Source: Serratia entomophila (GTDB taxonomy: Bacteria > Pseudomonadota > Gammaproteobacteria > Enterobacterales > Enterobacteriaceae). From it: DNA of 64,000 nucleotides. Below the pieces are notes generated by a model. It made no database searches. It was not told the DNA's origin and saw nothing but the letters and a program-made list of their open reading frames with translations. Numbering within the stretch: the stretch's first letter is position 1; each line of letters opens with the position of its first letter. Shown one piece after another: positions 1-9,273 of this stretch. The stretch lies in the NCBI RefSeq assembly GCF_021462285.1, contig NZ_CP082787.1:124001-188000 (forward strand), given 5' to 3'. Made by a program: the position numbers and the translations under genes.

Positions 1-436
1 CGGCAGCCTGATCCCCTGGATCGACAAACAGCTCGACAACGGCCAGAGCCGCGAAGAGTGGAAAGGCCAGGCGGAAACCAACAAAATCCTCAACACCTCC
101 GGCGTGATCCCTGTCGACGGCCTGTGCGTGCGCGTCGGCGCGCTGCGCTGCCACAGCCAGGCGTTCACCCTGAAGCTGAAAAAAGACGTTCCATTGCCGG
201 AAATCGAGCAGATGCTGGCGACGCATAACGACTGGGTGCGGGTGATCCCGAACGACCGCGAGCTGACCATGCGCGAGCTGACGCCGGCGGCGGTGACAGG
301 TACGCTGAACACCCCGGTCGGGCGTCTGCGCAAGCTGAATATGGGGCCGGAATACCTGTCCGCGTTTACCGTCGGCGACCAGCTGCTGTGGGGCGCGGCC
401 GAGCCGCTGCGTCGCATGCTGCGCATCCTGCTGTAG
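1..436 (+). CDS. asd: Aspartate-semialdehyde dehydrogenase, C-terminal part
   Basis: This is the 3' end of asd, cut by the window start; codons are in phase from base 2 and the stop is TAG at 434-436. Asd reduces aspartyl-4-phosphate to aspartate semialdehyde with NADPH, the branch point to lysine/diaminopimelate, threonine and methionine. The visible 144 or so residues carry the C-terminal stretch of the gammaproteobacterial enzyme, including GALRCHSQ, which holds the substrate-binding Arg and His region, and the ending [15 protein letters not shown] rho-independent terminator follows 35 bases later. As in E. coli, the glycogen genes lie downstream, but here a toxin island separates them from asd. 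Confidence 0.97.
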   Translation, partial: GSLIPWIDKQLDNGQSREEWKGQAETNKILNTSGVIPVDGLCVRVGALRCHSQAFTLKLKKDVPLPEIEQMLATHNDWVRVIPNDRELTMRELTPAAVTGTLNTPVGRLRKLNMGPEYLSAFTVGDQLLWGAAEPLRRMLRILL

Positions 437-470
437 AAGATCAAACGCCGCTTTATGGCGTCGTATTCTG

Positions 471-495
471 AAGCCCGCTTTATTGCGGGCTTTTC
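471..495 (+). terminator. Rho-independent terminator of asd
   Basis: A perfect 8-bp stem (AAGCCCGC / GCGGGCTT) with a 6-base loop runs into a short T tract. It lies 35 bases after the asd stop. The foreign toxin island starts within a few bases of its right arm. Confidence 0.85.
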
Positions 496-498
496 TGT

Positions 499-609
499 AT
501 GTACTGGGCATGCTCGACAATTGGATATCCTGATGATTCCGGATTCGGTGCCGACGGTGCTTACGATTTAACCGATGCCATGGTATTAATGAATTTCATT
601 GCAACATAG
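499..609 (+). pseudogene. In-frame 5' remnant upstream of the toxin gene, ended by TAG
   Basis: An open stretch of 36 codons starts at ATG 499, just after the asd terminator, and stops at TAG 607-609. It is in the same frame as the toxin ORF that begins 15 bases later. It contains GYPDDSGFGADGAYDL and ends LTDAMVLMNFIAT. There is no Shine-Dalgarno sequence ahead of ATG 499. I read it as the broken 5' piece of a longer toxin gene whose front part was lost at the asd terminator, with a nonsense codon separating it from the present toxin ORF. An untranslated leader that is open by chance is the alternative. Confidence 0.4.
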
Positions 610-624
610 TGCGGGTACAGGGAT

Positions 625-1455
625 ATGGCCTCAAGCGAAGGATTGCGGATAGCGCTTTCACCAGTGCAGTTGGCTGCCGTAATGTCGGACAGCACAGTGA
701 CAGAAGGCGAAACGTGGAGTAACCGGCTTATGGGCGGTCTTGGCGTGGCGGGAGGGGTTGTCGAGCTCATTGGCGCCGGTGTCATGTGTTATGCCCCTGA
801 CCCAACACTTTTAACCAAGGTTGGATGCGTGGTTGTCGGCACCCACAGCATGGACAGTATCAAAGCCGCATCAAACCAGATCGTCACAGGGCAACCGACA
901 ACGACTGATACATACAAGTCGGCGGTTTCGCTAGCGCAGACGTTAGGGGCCGATGAAAATACCGCTTACAACGTGGGCCTGGCCGTGGATATTGCGGTTC
1001 CTTTGGTTTTTGCGACCGCGTTAGGGGCCGTGCGCGCTGCTTCTGTTCGCGTTGGGCAGATAAGATTACTCGAGCACGAGTCTATTGCCGGCGTGAAAGG
1101 CGGCGGGCATACCATAGCTAAGCATGTTGCTAAAAGCCCGGAGGAGTTATTGGGGCGTCTGGCAAAAAGCCCAGGCTTGCAAACAGCATCGACGTTTACC
1201 GATTTACGCACTGCCGAACAGGTAATCAGTCGAGTTTTGAAATTCAATAATGCGCTGATAAAGCGATGGGCGCAGCAGTCGGCATCGGCCAACGTGCTTG
1301 AACTCACATATCAGGCGGGTAAAGCGATCGGCTTTGGCTACAGGCAAGGAAGTGCCATTAAGTTAACTTCCAACAGCGTGCGCGTCGTCTTACTCAAAAA
1401 GGTGTACAACGGTAAGCCATATTACATTTTGACTGCTTACCCCATTATCAGATAA
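625..1455 (+). CDS. Orphan CdiA-CT-like toxin with C-terminal RNase A-like domain
   Basis: This 276-residue protein ends in a domain matching the bacterial CdiA-CT RNase A family, known from the Yersinia kristensenii CDI toxin. The marks are GGGHTIAKHV (159-168; H162 is the likely catalytic His), the STFTDLRTAEQ segment (189-199) and the terminal YYILTAYP (266-273). Residues about 30-145 are rich in Gly/Ala/Val and hydrophobic stretches, like the linker seen before such toxin tips, but there is no secretion signal, haemagglutinin repeat, VENN motif, Rhs or PAAR region. The start is uncertain: ATG 625 has only CAGGG very close in front, and the frame runs upstream to a TAG at 607. An immunity gene follows after 8 bases. 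Base composition is visibly lower in GC than the flanking asd and glgB. The toxin would cleave RNA in a target cell; whether this copy is expressed or delivered is unknown. Confidence 0.8.
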   Translation: MASSEGLRIALSPVQLAAVMSDSTVTEGETWSNRLMGGLGVAGGVVELIGAGVMCYAPDPTLLTKVGCVVVGTHSMDSIKAASNQIVTGQPTTTDTYKSAVSLAQTLGADENTAYNVGLAVDIAVPLVFATALGAVRAASVRVGQIRLLEHESIAGVKGGGHTIAKHVAKSPEELLGRLAKSPGLQTASTFTDLRTAEQVISRVLKFNNALIKRWAQQSASANVLELTYQAGKAIGFGYRQGSAIKLTSNSVRVVLLKKVYNGKPYYILTAYPIIR

Positions 1456-1463
1456 GGGATTGT

Positions 1464-1757
1464 ATGGTGGCTCCAGTACCTAACCTCGGCACTCTTGTTC
1501 GCGTTTTTTTTGGGCAGGATTACGATTTATTTGGCGAGTCCGTAGAGGAAATTCTTGAATCCTACCGGGATACAGAAAACGCTGAGACAGTGCAAAAAAC
1601 AGTAGATGAAGCCACAATGTTGCTAACGCTATACCCGGAGCAGCAGCGACTTGAAGCTGTCTTTGCCGAACTGGTTGAAGGGGAGTTTGCTCCTGCGCCA
1701 TGGGGACACACAGTGCAATCCTTTCTTGAAAAAGTGATTTCGACTTTGAGAGCTTGA
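1464..1757 (+). CDS. CDI-type immunity protein paired with the RNase A-like toxin
   Basis: A 97-residue acidic protein with the pattern of CdiI-type immunity proteins: an early FFGQDYDLFGES segment (residues about 15-26), then helices rich in Glu. It starts 8 bases after the toxin stop with a good ribosome site (AAGGG, about 5 bases before ATG), much better than that of the toxin. The gene pair order, toxin then immunity, is the usual one for CDI and other polymorphic toxin tips. It should bind and block the RNase domain encoded just upstream. GC content looks lower than the neighbours, in line with horizontal transfer. The family assignment is by sequence pattern and context. Confidence 0.75.
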   Translation: MVAPVPNLGTLVRVFFGQDYDLFGESVEEILESYRDTENAETVQKTVDEATMLLTLYPEQQRLEAVFAELVEGEFAPAPWGHTVQSFLEKVISTLRA

Positions 1758-2231
1758 GTTTTTACTGATTTTTATCCTGCTGTAAACCTGAACTTCCCGG
1801 GGGCTGGCGTCTTTCAGCCCTCTAAAGCCCTATTTTTCGCTCTTTTACCCGCCCCGCCGGGAGATGGACAGTGCCGCTGCATGCAGGGCTTGGCCTACCG
1901 GTAACCCGCACTTCCCCACGTTGGCAGCAGCGCACAGGCGCTGTCAGGCTGGCAGTTTTCTTAATGAACAATTTTCCTTGGCAATGTAGCGCTGCTTTTA
2001 ACAGACATTGGCTATGCTTAAAACATCGGCGGGTAAATTTTCGCCAGCGCTGAGAGACCCCTAAAAATAAGCATAAAGAGCGAAATTCAGGTCGTGACGC
2101 CAGAGATTGGTCAATAACCGACCGCTATCACGCTTTAGACACCGAATGAATTGCATGATAACCAAAACGGCCACGGATCAATCAAACGGCCGATTCTTAT
2201 AGATCATGCTGTTAATCTAAGGAAGAAGACT
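1758..2231 (+). promoter_or_regulatory. Intergenic region and leader of the glg operon
   Basis: These 474 bases hold no convincing gene. GGGCTG at 1801-1806 and CAGCCC at 1815-1820 could form a hairpin after the immunity gene, but no T run follows. The part after about 1960 is AT-rich and probably carries the glgB promoter. The octamer AAACGGCC occurs twice at about 2164 and 2184. The leader ends with AAGGAAGA ahead of glgB, which fits both a ribosome site and an ANGGA motif of the type bound by CsrA; that last point is inference. Confidence 0.5.
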
Positions 2232-4418
2232 ATGCCTGTACTTCCCGATCGTGACGTGATTGATCAGCTTATCTCCGGCCATTACGCCGACCCCTTCGCG
2301 CTGCTGGGCATGCACGCGGCCGACAACGGCCTGCAGGTGCGCGCGCTGCTGCCGGACGCCACCGAGGTGTGGCTGGTGGAACAGCAGACCGGCCGCCGGC
2401 TGGTGCAGCTGAACTGCGATGACCCGCGGGGCTTCTTCAGCGCCACCGTGCCGCGCCGTAAAACCCCTTTCCGTTACCAGCTGCAGGTCAGCTGGCGCGA
2501 TCACCAGCAAATCGTCGACGATCCCTACCGGTTTGGCCCCTTATTGCAGGATATCGACAGCTGGCTGCTGGCGGAGGGCACCCATTTGCGCCCTTACGAG
2601 CGGCTGGGCGCCCATCTGGCGACGCTGGACGGCGTCGACGGCGTCAGCTTTGCGGTCTGGGCGCCCAACGCCCAGCGCGTGTCGGTGGTGGGGGAGTTCA
2701 ACTTTTGGGACGGCCGCCGCCATCCGATGCGTCGCCGCCGCGAAAACGGCATCTGGGAGCTGTTTCTGCCCGGCGTGCAGGCGGGCCAGCTGTATAAATA
2801 TGAAATCATCGACTGCTACGGCAACACCCAGCTGAAGGCCGATCCTTACGCCTTTGAGGCGCAGATGCGCCCGGATACCGCCTCGCTGGTGGCGCCGTTG
2901 CCGGAGGTGGTCGCGCAGACGGATGCACGCCGCCGCGCCAACGATTTTGATCGGCCAATCTCCATCTACGAGGTGCATCTGGGCTCGTGGCGCCGCCATA
3001 CCGACGACAACTTCTGGCTCAGCTACGGCGAGCTGGCGGCGCAGCTGATAGGCTACGTCAAGGACATGGGCTTTACCCATATCGAGCTGCTGCCGATCAA
3101 CGAACATCCGTTCGACGGCAGCTGGGGCTATCAGCCGTTGGGGCTGTATGCGCCGACCCGGCGTTTCGGCACCCCGGCCGACTTCAAAGCTTTCGTGGCG
3201 GCGGCGCACCAGGCGGGCATCAACGTGATCCTCGACTGGGTGCCGGGGCACTTCCCCAGCGACGCCTACGGGCTGGCGAATTTCGACGGCACCGCGCTGT
3301 ACGAATACGCCGATCCGCGCGAAGGTTTCCATCAGGACTGGAACACCCTGATCTACAACTATGGCCGCCATGAGGTGCGCAACTACCTGGCGGGCAACGC
3401 GCTGTATTGGCTGGAGCGCTTTGGCATCGATGCGCTGCGCGTCGATGCGGTGGCCTCGATGATCTACCGCGACTACAGCCGCGCCGACGGCGAATGGGTG
3501 CCGAATTACTACGGCGGCAACGAAAATCTGGAGGCCATCGCCTTCCTGCGCTACACCAATCAGACCCTCGGCAAAGAGCGGCCCGGCGCGGTGACGCTGG
3601 CGGAAGAGTCCACCGATTATCCCGGCGTCACCTTGCCGCCGGAGGCCAACGGCCTGGGGTTCCACTACAAATGGAATCTGGGTTGGATGCACGACACGCT
3701 CAACTACATGAAGTGCGATCCGGTGCACCGCAAGTATCACCATAACCAGATGACCTTCGGCATGCTGTACGCCTACACCGAGAACTTTGTGCTGCCGATC
3801 TCGCATGACGAAGTGGTGCACGGCAAGAAGTCGATTCTCGACCGCATGCCCGGCGACGCCTGGCAGAAATTCGCCAACCTGCGCGCCTACTACGGCTTTA
3901 TGTGGGCGCATCCCGGCAAGAAGCTGCTGTTTATGGGCTGCGAGTTCGCCCAGGGGCGCGAGTGGAACTTCGATACCAGCCTCGACTGGCACCTGCTGGA
4001 AGGGCTGGACAACTGGCATAACGGCGTGCAAAGGCTGGTGCGCGATCTGAACCGCTGCTACCAGCAGCAGGCGCCGCTGTATGAGCGGGATTACCGCCCC
4101 GACGGCTTCGAATGGCTGGTGGTCGACGATCACGACAACTCGGTGTTCGCCTTCGCCCGCTACGACTCGCAGGGCAATGAGCTGATCGCCGTCAGCAACT
4201 TTACGCCGGTGCCGCGCCATCATTATCGCATCGGCATCTCCCGTTCCGGCGCCTATCGGGAGATCCTCAACACCGATTCGCACCACTACCACGGCAGCAA
4301 CGCCGGCAACCAGGGGAGGGTCGAGGCCGAGCACGTCGGCAGCCACGGCCGCGAATACTCCATCAGCGTGACGGTGCCGCCGCTGGCGACTGTCTATCTG
4401 CTGCGGGAGGCGCCATGA
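2232..4418 (+). CDS. glgB: 1,4-alpha-glucan branching enzyme
   Basis: GlgB cuts alpha-1,4-glucan chains and rejoins them as alpha-1,6 branches during glycogen synthesis. It is a GH13 enzyme of 728 residues, the same length as in E. coli. An N-terminal carbohydrate-binding module precedes the catalytic barrel. Catalytic residues are visible as D405 in [10 protein letters not shown]458 in [10 protein letters not shown], and the Asp in [10 protein letters not shown] (about 526). An upstream in-frame ATG at 2151 exists, but ATG 2232 has the GGAAGA ribosome site and gives the family length. It is the first gene of glgBXCAP and overlaps glgX by 4 bases (ATGA), so the two are probably translationally coupled. 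Confidence 0.97.
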   Translation: MPVLPDRDVIDQLISGHYADPFALLGMHAADNGLQVRALLPDATEVWLVEQQTGRRLVQLNCDDPRGFFSATVPRRKTPFRYQLQVSWRDHQQIVDDPYRFGPLLQDIDSWLLAEGTHLRPYERLGAHLATLDGVDGVSFAVWAPNAQRVSVVGEFNFWDGRRHPMRRRRENGIWELFLPGVQAGQLYKYEIIDCYGNTQLKADPYAFEAQMRPDTASLVAPLPEVVAQTDARRRANDFDRPISIYEVHLGSWRRHTDDNFWLSYGELAAQLIGYVKDMGFTHIELLPINEHPFDGSWGYQPLGLYAPTRRFGTPADFKAFVAAAHQAGINVILDWVPGHFPSDAYGLANFDGTALYEYADPREGFHQDWNTLIYNYGRHEVRNYLAGNALYWLERFGIDALRVDAVASMIYRDYSRADGEWVPNYYGGNENLEAIAFLRYTNQTLGKERPGAVTLAEESTDYPGVTLPPEANGLGFHYKWNLGWMHDTLNYMKCDPVHRKYHHNQMTFGMLYAYTENFVLPISHDEVVHGKKSILDRMPGDAWQKFANLRAYYGFMWAHPGKKLLFMGCEFAQGREWNFDTSLDWHLLEGLDNWHNGVQRLVRDLNRCYQQQAPLYERDYRPDGFEWLVVDDHDNSVFAFARYDSQGNELIAVSNFTPVPRHHYRIGISRSGAYREILNTDSHHYHGSNAGNQGRVEAEHVGSHGREYSISVTVPPLATVYLLREAP

Positions 4419-6397
4419 CGGAGCTGACGCCCGGCCTCGCCGCGCCGCTTGGGGCGCATTACGACGGTAACGGCATCAACTTTACCCTGTACTCCGCGCG
4501 CGCCGAGCGGGTGGAGCTGTGCCTGTTCGACGAGCAACAGCGCGAGCGGCGCCTGCCGCTGCCGGCGCGCAGCGGCGATATCTGGCACGGCTATCTGCCG
4601 GGCGGCAAGCCGGAGCAGCGTTACGGCTACCGGGTATACGGCCCGTTCGATCCGGCGCAGGGGCTGTACTTCAATCCCAACAAGCTGCTGTTGGATCCCG
4701 CCGCGCGCGCGGTCGAAGGGCCGGTAGCCGATCACCTGCATCTGCACGGCGGTTACGACTGGCAGGAAGCGCAGGACAGCGCGGAGCTGATGCCGAAGTG
4801 CGTGGTCGTCGACGAGCGCTATGACTGGCAGGATGATCGCCCGCCGGCTATTCCCTGGGGCAACACGGTGATTTATGAGGCGCACGTGCGCGGCCTGACG
4901 CTGTTGCATCCGGAGATCCCGCAGGCGCTGCGCGGCAGCTTCGCCGCCCTCGGCCACCCGGTGATGATCGCCTATTTCCAACGGCTCGGCATTACCGCGC
5001 TGGAGCTGCTGCCGGTGCAGCAACACACCTCCGAACCGCGCCTGCAGCGCCTGGGGCTGATCAACTACTGGGGCTATAACGTGCTGGCGCCCTATGCGCC
5101 GGATAACCGCTACGCCAGCCTGCGCACCGACAGCACGCCGCTGCGCGAATTCCGCGACGCGGTCAAGGCGCTGCATCGGGCCGGGATTGAGGTGATCCTC
5201 GACGTGGTGTTCAACCACAGCGCCGAGCTGGACCGGGACGGGCCGACGTTGTCTTTGCGCGGCATCGACAACCCGGGCTATTACTGGCTGACGCCCGACG
5301 GAGACTACGTCAACGACACCGGCTGCGGCAACACGCTGCGGCTGGATACGCCGCAGGGCGTGGCCTGGGTGATGGATTGCCTGCGCTTTTGGGTGGGCGA
5401 GTGCCACGTCGACGGCTTCCGCTTCGATTTGGGCAGCGTGCTCGGCCGCACGCCGGCGTTCGATCGCGATGCGCCGCTGTTCCAGGCGCTGCTGGCGGAC
5501 GACCTGCTGTCGCGCTGCAAGCTGATCGCCGAGCCCTGGGACATCGGCCCCGGCGGCTATCAGGTGGGGGCGTTTCCCGGGCGCTTTGCCGAATGGAATG
5601 ACCACTATCGGGACGATATGCGGCGCTTCTGGCTGCTGGGTGAGGCCTCGCTCGGCCAGTTCGCCCAGCGCTTCGCCGCCTCCAGCGACCTGTTCAAGGC
5701 GCGCGGGCGCGCGCCTTACGCCACCATCAACATGCTGACCGCGCATGACGGTTTTACCCTGCAGGATCTGGTCAGCTTCAGCCAAAAGCACAATCAGCCG
5801 AACGGCGAAGGCAACCGCGACGGCAGCGATCGCAACTTTAGCAACAACCACGGCGTTGAAGGCCCGACGGCCGACGACGCCATTTTGCAACGCCGTAGGG
5901 CCAGCCAGCGGGCGCTGCTCGCCACGCTGTTGCTGTCCCAGGGCACGCCGATGTTGCTGGCCGGCGACGAACATGGACATAGCCAGCAGGGGAACAACAA
6001 CGCCTATTGTCAGGACAACGCCACCACCTGGCTCGACTGGGCCACGGCGGATGACGCCCTCACCGTTTACACCGCCGCGCTGATCCGGCTGCGCCGGCAG
6101 ATCCCCGCTCTGCAGCGGGACCGCTGGTGGCAGGAAGGCGACGGCAGCGTGCAGTGGCTTAATGCGCAGGGGCAACCGCCCGATGCGCAGACGTGGGAGC
6201 AGGGCGAGCTGCAGCTGCAGATCCTGCTTTCGCAACGCTGGCTGCTGGTGATTAACGCCACGCCGCAGGCGGTGGAGATGAGGTTGCCCGACGGCGATTG
6301 GCAGGTTGTCGCCCCTTTTACTCAGGAAGACTCGCAGGCGGCTCTACCCGCCTGGCACCAGGCCGCGCACTCGCTTTGCGTGCTGGTACAGAAATAA
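4415..6397 (+). CDS. glgX: Glycogen debranching enzyme
   Basis: GlgX hydrolyses alpha-1,6 branches of four glucose units left after phosphorylase trimming, and so takes part in glycogen breakdown. It has 660 residues (E. coli 657): an N-terminal CBM48-like domain, then a GH13 isoamylase-type barrel. Visible motifs are DVVFNHSAE, the nucleophile region DGFRFDLGS, the acid residue region [14 protein letters not shown] and the transition-state Asp region [13 protein letters not shown]. The ATG overlaps the glgB stop. glgC follows after 15 bases with an AAGGAG ribosome site. Confidence 0.97.
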   Translation: MTELTPGLAAPLGAHYDGNGINFTLYSARAERVELCLFDEQQRERRLPLPARSGDIWHGYLPGGKPEQRYGYRVYGPFDPAQGLYFNPNKLLLDPAARAVEGPVADHLHLHGGYDWQEAQDSAELMPKCVVVDERYDWQDDRPPAIPWGNTVIYEAHVRGLTLLHPEIPQALRGSFAALGHPVMIAYFQRLGITALELLPVQQHTSEPRLQRLGLINYWGYNVLAPYAPDNRYASLRTDSTPLREFRDAVKALHRAGIEVILDVVFNHSAELDRDGPTLSLRGIDNPGYYWLTPDGDYVNDTGCGNTLRLDTPQGVAWVMDCLRFWVGECHVDGFRFDLGSVLGRTPAFDRDAPLFQALLADDLLSRCKLIAEPWDIGPGGYQVGAFPGRFAEWNDHYRDDMRRFWLLGEASLGQFAQRFAASSDLFKARGRAPYATINMLTAHDGFTLQDLVSFSQKHNQPNGEGNRDGSDRNFSNNHGVEGPTADDAILQRRRASQRALLATLLLSQGTPMLLAGDEHGHSQQGNNNAYCQDNATTWLDWATADDALTVYTAALIRLRRQIPALQRDRWWQEGDGSVQWLNAQGQPPDAQTWEQGELQLQILLSQRWLLVINATPQAVEMRLPDGDWQVVAPFTQEDSQAALPAWHQAAHSLCVLVQK

Positions 6398-6412
6398 TAA
6401 AAGGAGTCCGCT

Positions 6413-7690
6413 ATGGTTAGGTTTGAAAATAACGACCCCCTGATGTTGGCGCGCCAGCTGCCGATCAAATCCGTGGCCCTGATCCTGGCCGGCGGCCGCG
6501 GTTCGCGACTGAAAGATTTGACCTCAACCCGCGCCAAGCCTGCCGTACATTTTGGCGGCAAGTTCCGCATTATCGATTTCGCCCTGTCGAACTGCCTCAA
6601 CTCGGGCATTCGCCGCATCGGCGTAATTACCCAGTATCATTCGCACACCCTGGTGCAGCACATTCAGCGCGGCTGGTCGTTCCTCAATGAGGAAATGAAC
6701 GAGTTCGTCGACCTGCTGCCGGCCCAGCAGCGTCTCAGCACCGAGCACTGGTACAAGGGCACGGCGGACGCGGTGTATCAGAACCTGGATATTATCCGCC
6801 GCTACGAGGCAGAGTACGTGGTGATCCTGGCGGGCGATCATATCTACAAGATGGACTACTCGCGCATGCTGATCGACCACGTCGAGAAGGGCGCGCAGTG
6901 CACCGTCGCCTGCCTGCCGGTGCCGCGCAGCGAGGCCAGCGAGTTCGGCGTGATGGAGGTGGACGAGAACGATCTGATCCTCGAATTCCTGGAAAAACCC
7001 GCCAACCCGCCGGCGATGCCGGGCAACCCGGACATGTCGCTGGCCAGCATGGGCATCTATATCTTCAACGCCGCTTATCTGTTCCAACTGCTGGAAGAAG
7101 ATATGTCGACGCCCGGCTCCACCCACGACTTCGGCAAAGATCTGATCCCGAAAATCACCGCGCAGAAGGCGGCCTGGGCACACCCCTTCACGCTGTCCTG
7201 CGTCACTTCCAACCCCGATCTGCCGCCGTACTGGCGCGACGTGGGCACGCTGGAAGCCTACTGGCGCGCCAACCTCGATCTGGCCTCGGTGACGCCGGAG
7301 CTGGACATGTATGACCGCGCCTGGCCGATCCGCACCCATATGGAACCGCTGCCGCCGGCCAAGTTCGTGCAGGATCGCTCCGGCAGCCACGGCATGACCA
7401 TGAACTCGCTGGTCTCCGGCGGCTGCATCGTGTCGGGATCGGTGGTGGTGCATTCGGTGCTGTTCCCGCGGGTGCGGGTGAACTCGTTCTGCACCATCGA
7501 CTCTACCGTATTGTTGCCGGACGTAAACGTCGGCCGCTCTTGCCGCCTGCGGCGCTGCATCATCGACCGCGCCTGCCATATTCCCGAGGGCATGGTGATT
7601 GGTGAAAACGCCGACGAAGACAGCAAGCGTTTTTATCGTTCGGAAGGCGGCATTGTGCTGGTGACGCGCGAAATGCTGTCAAAGTTGTGA
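6413..7690 (+). CDS. glgC: Glucose-1-phosphate adenylyltransferase (ADP-glucose pyrophosphorylase)
   Basis: GlgC makes ADP-glucose from ATP and glucose-1-phosphate, the committed and allosterically controlled step of glycogen synthesis. It has 425 residues (E. coli 431). The N-terminal nucleotidyltransferase fold carries [11 protein letters not shown] and the [12 protein letters not shown] segment linked to fructose-1,6-bisphosphate activation; EFLEKP is the sugar-phosphate binding Lys region. The C-terminal part is a left-handed beta-helix ([15 protein letters not shown]). Its ribosome site AAGGAG contains an ANGGA motif, and the E. coli glgC leader is a known CsrA target; control here is inferred. 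Confidence 0.97.
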   Translation: MVRFENNDPLMLARQLPIKSVALILAGGRGSRLKDLTSTRAKPAVHFGGKFRIIDFALSNCLNSGIRRIGVITQYHSHTLVQHIQRGWSFLNEEMNEFVDLLPAQQRLSTEHWYKGTADAVYQNLDIIRRYEAEYVVILAGDHIYKMDYSRMLIDHVEKGAQCTVACLPVPRSEASEFGVMEVDENDLILEFLEKPANPPAMPGNPDMSLASMGIYIFNAAYLFQLLEEDMSTPGSTHDFGKDLIPKITAQKAAWAHPFTLSCVTSNPDLPPYWRDVGTLEAYWRANLDLASVTPELDMYDRAWPIRTHMEPLPPAKFVQDRSGSHGMTMNSLVSGGCIVSGSVVVHSVLFPRVRVNSFCTIDSTVLLPDVNVGRSCRLRRCIIDRACHIPEGMVIGENADEDSKRFYRSEGGIVLVTREMLSKL

Positions 7691-7815
7691 GTTAAGGTAT
7701 CCGGCAGAACGATAGCCTGCCGCCATTGATGGCTTGCAAAACGCGGGATTAACAACAGCGGCAAGCCTGCTTTATTTCTTATCCAGAGGCCTTTGGCCGA
7801 CTTTCAGGAGTGATA

Positions 7816-9249
7816 ATGCAGGTTTTACACGTGTGTTCTGAAATGTTCCCCCTGTTGAAAACGGGTGGGCTCGCAGACGTGGTGGGTGCCTTGCCGGCGG
7901 CGCAAATTGCCGAAGGCGCCGACGTTCGGGTGTTATTGCCCGCTTTTCCTGACGTGCGCAACGGCATACCGGACACCGTGCTGGTGGCGGAAATCGATTC
8001 GTTCGCCGGCCGGGTCGGCCTGCGCTACGGCAGCTATCACGGCGTGGGGGTGTATCTGATCGACGCCCCCTGGCTGTATGACCGGCCGGGCAGCCCGTAT
8101 CACGATCAATCGATGTACGCCTACGCCGACAACCACCGCCGCTTTGCGCTGCTGGGCTGGATGGCCTGCGAGCTGGCCAAGGGGTTGGATCGCTACTGGC
8201 GGCCGCAGGTGGTGCATGCGCACGACTGGCACGCCGGGCTGGCCTGCGCCTACCTGGCGGCCAACGGCCATCCGGCGCGTTCGGTGTTTACCGTGCACAA
8301 TCTGGCCTATCAGGGGCTGTTCTCGGCCCACCACGTCGCCGAACTGTGGCTGCCGCCGTCGTTCTACAACATCTACGGGCTGGAGTTCTATGGCCAGATG
8401 TCGTTCCTCAAGGCGGGTCTGTTTTATGCCGATCACGTCACCGCCGTCAGCCCGACCTACGCCCGCGAGATCACCCGGCCGGAGTTCGGCTACGGCATGG
8501 AGGGGCTGTTGCAGGAGCGCCAGCGCCAGGGGCGGCTGAGCGGCATTCTCAACGGTGTGGACGACAAGATTTGGGATCCGTCCCACGATCCGCGGTTGAC
8601 CGCGCGCTACGACGCCGACGATTTGAAAAACAAGGTGAAAAACAAGTTGCACCTGCAGAAAGCGATGGGGCTGAAGGTGGACGAATCGCTGCCGGTGTTT
8701 GCCGTGGTGAGCCGCCTGACCAGCCAGAAAGGGCTGGATCTGGTGCTGGAAGCGCTGCCGGCGCTGCTGGAACAGGGCGGGCAACTGGCGCTGCTGGGGG
8801 CCGGCGACGCGGTGTTGCAGCAGGCGTTTCTGGCTGCCGCCGCCGATTATCCGGAACAGGTGGGGGTGCAAATTGGCTACCACGAGGCGTTCTCGCACCG
8901 CATCATCGGCGGCGCCGACGTGATCCTGGTGCCGAGCCGCTTTGAGCCCTGCGGCCTGACGCAGCTTTATGGCCTGAAATACGGCACGCTGCCGCTGGTG
9001 CGGCGCACCGGCGGGCTGGCCGATACGGTGGTGGACTGCGCGCTGGAAAATCTGGCCGACGGCACCGCCAGCGGATTTGTGTTTGACGATTGTGACGCCA
9101 CCGCCCTGGGCAACGCTATCCGGCGCGCGATGGTGCTGTGGAGCAGGCCTAAACATTGGCGTCACGTCCAGCGCCACGCCATGGGCGTGGATTTTGGCTG
9201 GCAGGTGGCGGCAAAGGAATACCTGTCGCTCTATCAACGCTTGTTGTAA
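7816..9249 (+). CDS. glgA: Glycogen synthase (ADP-glucose transglucosylase)
   Basis: GlgA moves glucose from ADP-glucose to the non-reducing end of the growing glucan. It is a GT5 retaining transferase with GT-B fold, 477 residues, exactly the E. coli length. The N-terminal [13 protein letters not shown] motif (Lys about 15 binds ADP-glucose) and the C-terminal [18 protein letters not shown] motif are both present. An in-frame GTG at 7810 exists, but ATG 7816 lies 5 bases after AGGAG and gives the family N-terminus [10 protein letters not shown] 125-base gap separates it from glgC; glgP follows after 24 bases. Confidence 0.97.
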   Translation: MQVLHVCSEMFPLLKTGGLADVVGALPAAQIAEGADVRVLLPAFPDVRNGIPDTVLVAEIDSFAGRVGLRYGSYHGVGVYLIDAPWLYDRPGSPYHDQSMYAYADNHRRFALLGWMACELAKGLDRYWRPQVVHAHDWHAGLACAYLAANGHPARSVFTVHNLAYQGLFSAHHVAELWLPPSFYNIYGLEFYGQMSFLKAGLFYADHVTAVSPTYAREITRPEFGYGMEGLLQERQRQGRLSGILNGVDDKIWDPSHDPRLTARYDADDLKNKVKNKLHLQKAMGLKVDESLPVFAVVSRLTSQKGLDLVLEALPALLEQGGQLALLGAGDAVLQQAFLAAAADYPEQVGVQIGYHEAFSHRIIGGADVILVPSRFEPCGLTQLYGLKYGTLPLVRRTGGLADTVVDCALENLADGTASGFVFDDCDATALGNAIRRAMVLWSRPKHWRHVQRHAMGVDFGWQVAAKEYLSLYQRLL

Positions 9250-9273
9250 TCACGCACTTGGGATCGAAATACT

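Noticed and set aside
1801..1820. Terminator after the immunity gene
   Set aside because: A GGGCTG/CAGCCC hairpin can form but no T run follows.
1871..2053. A 60-codon frame in the glgB leader
   Set aside because: No start signal and no recognisable sequence; probably spacer.
2541..4346. A 601-codon open frame opposite glgB
   Set aside because: Same cause: third-position GC bias of glgB leaves the opposite strand open. Composition is Val/Ala/Arg/His-rich without motifs.
4394..6235. A 613-codon open frame opposite glgX
   Set aside because: Shadow frame; low-complexity composition, no start signal and no context.
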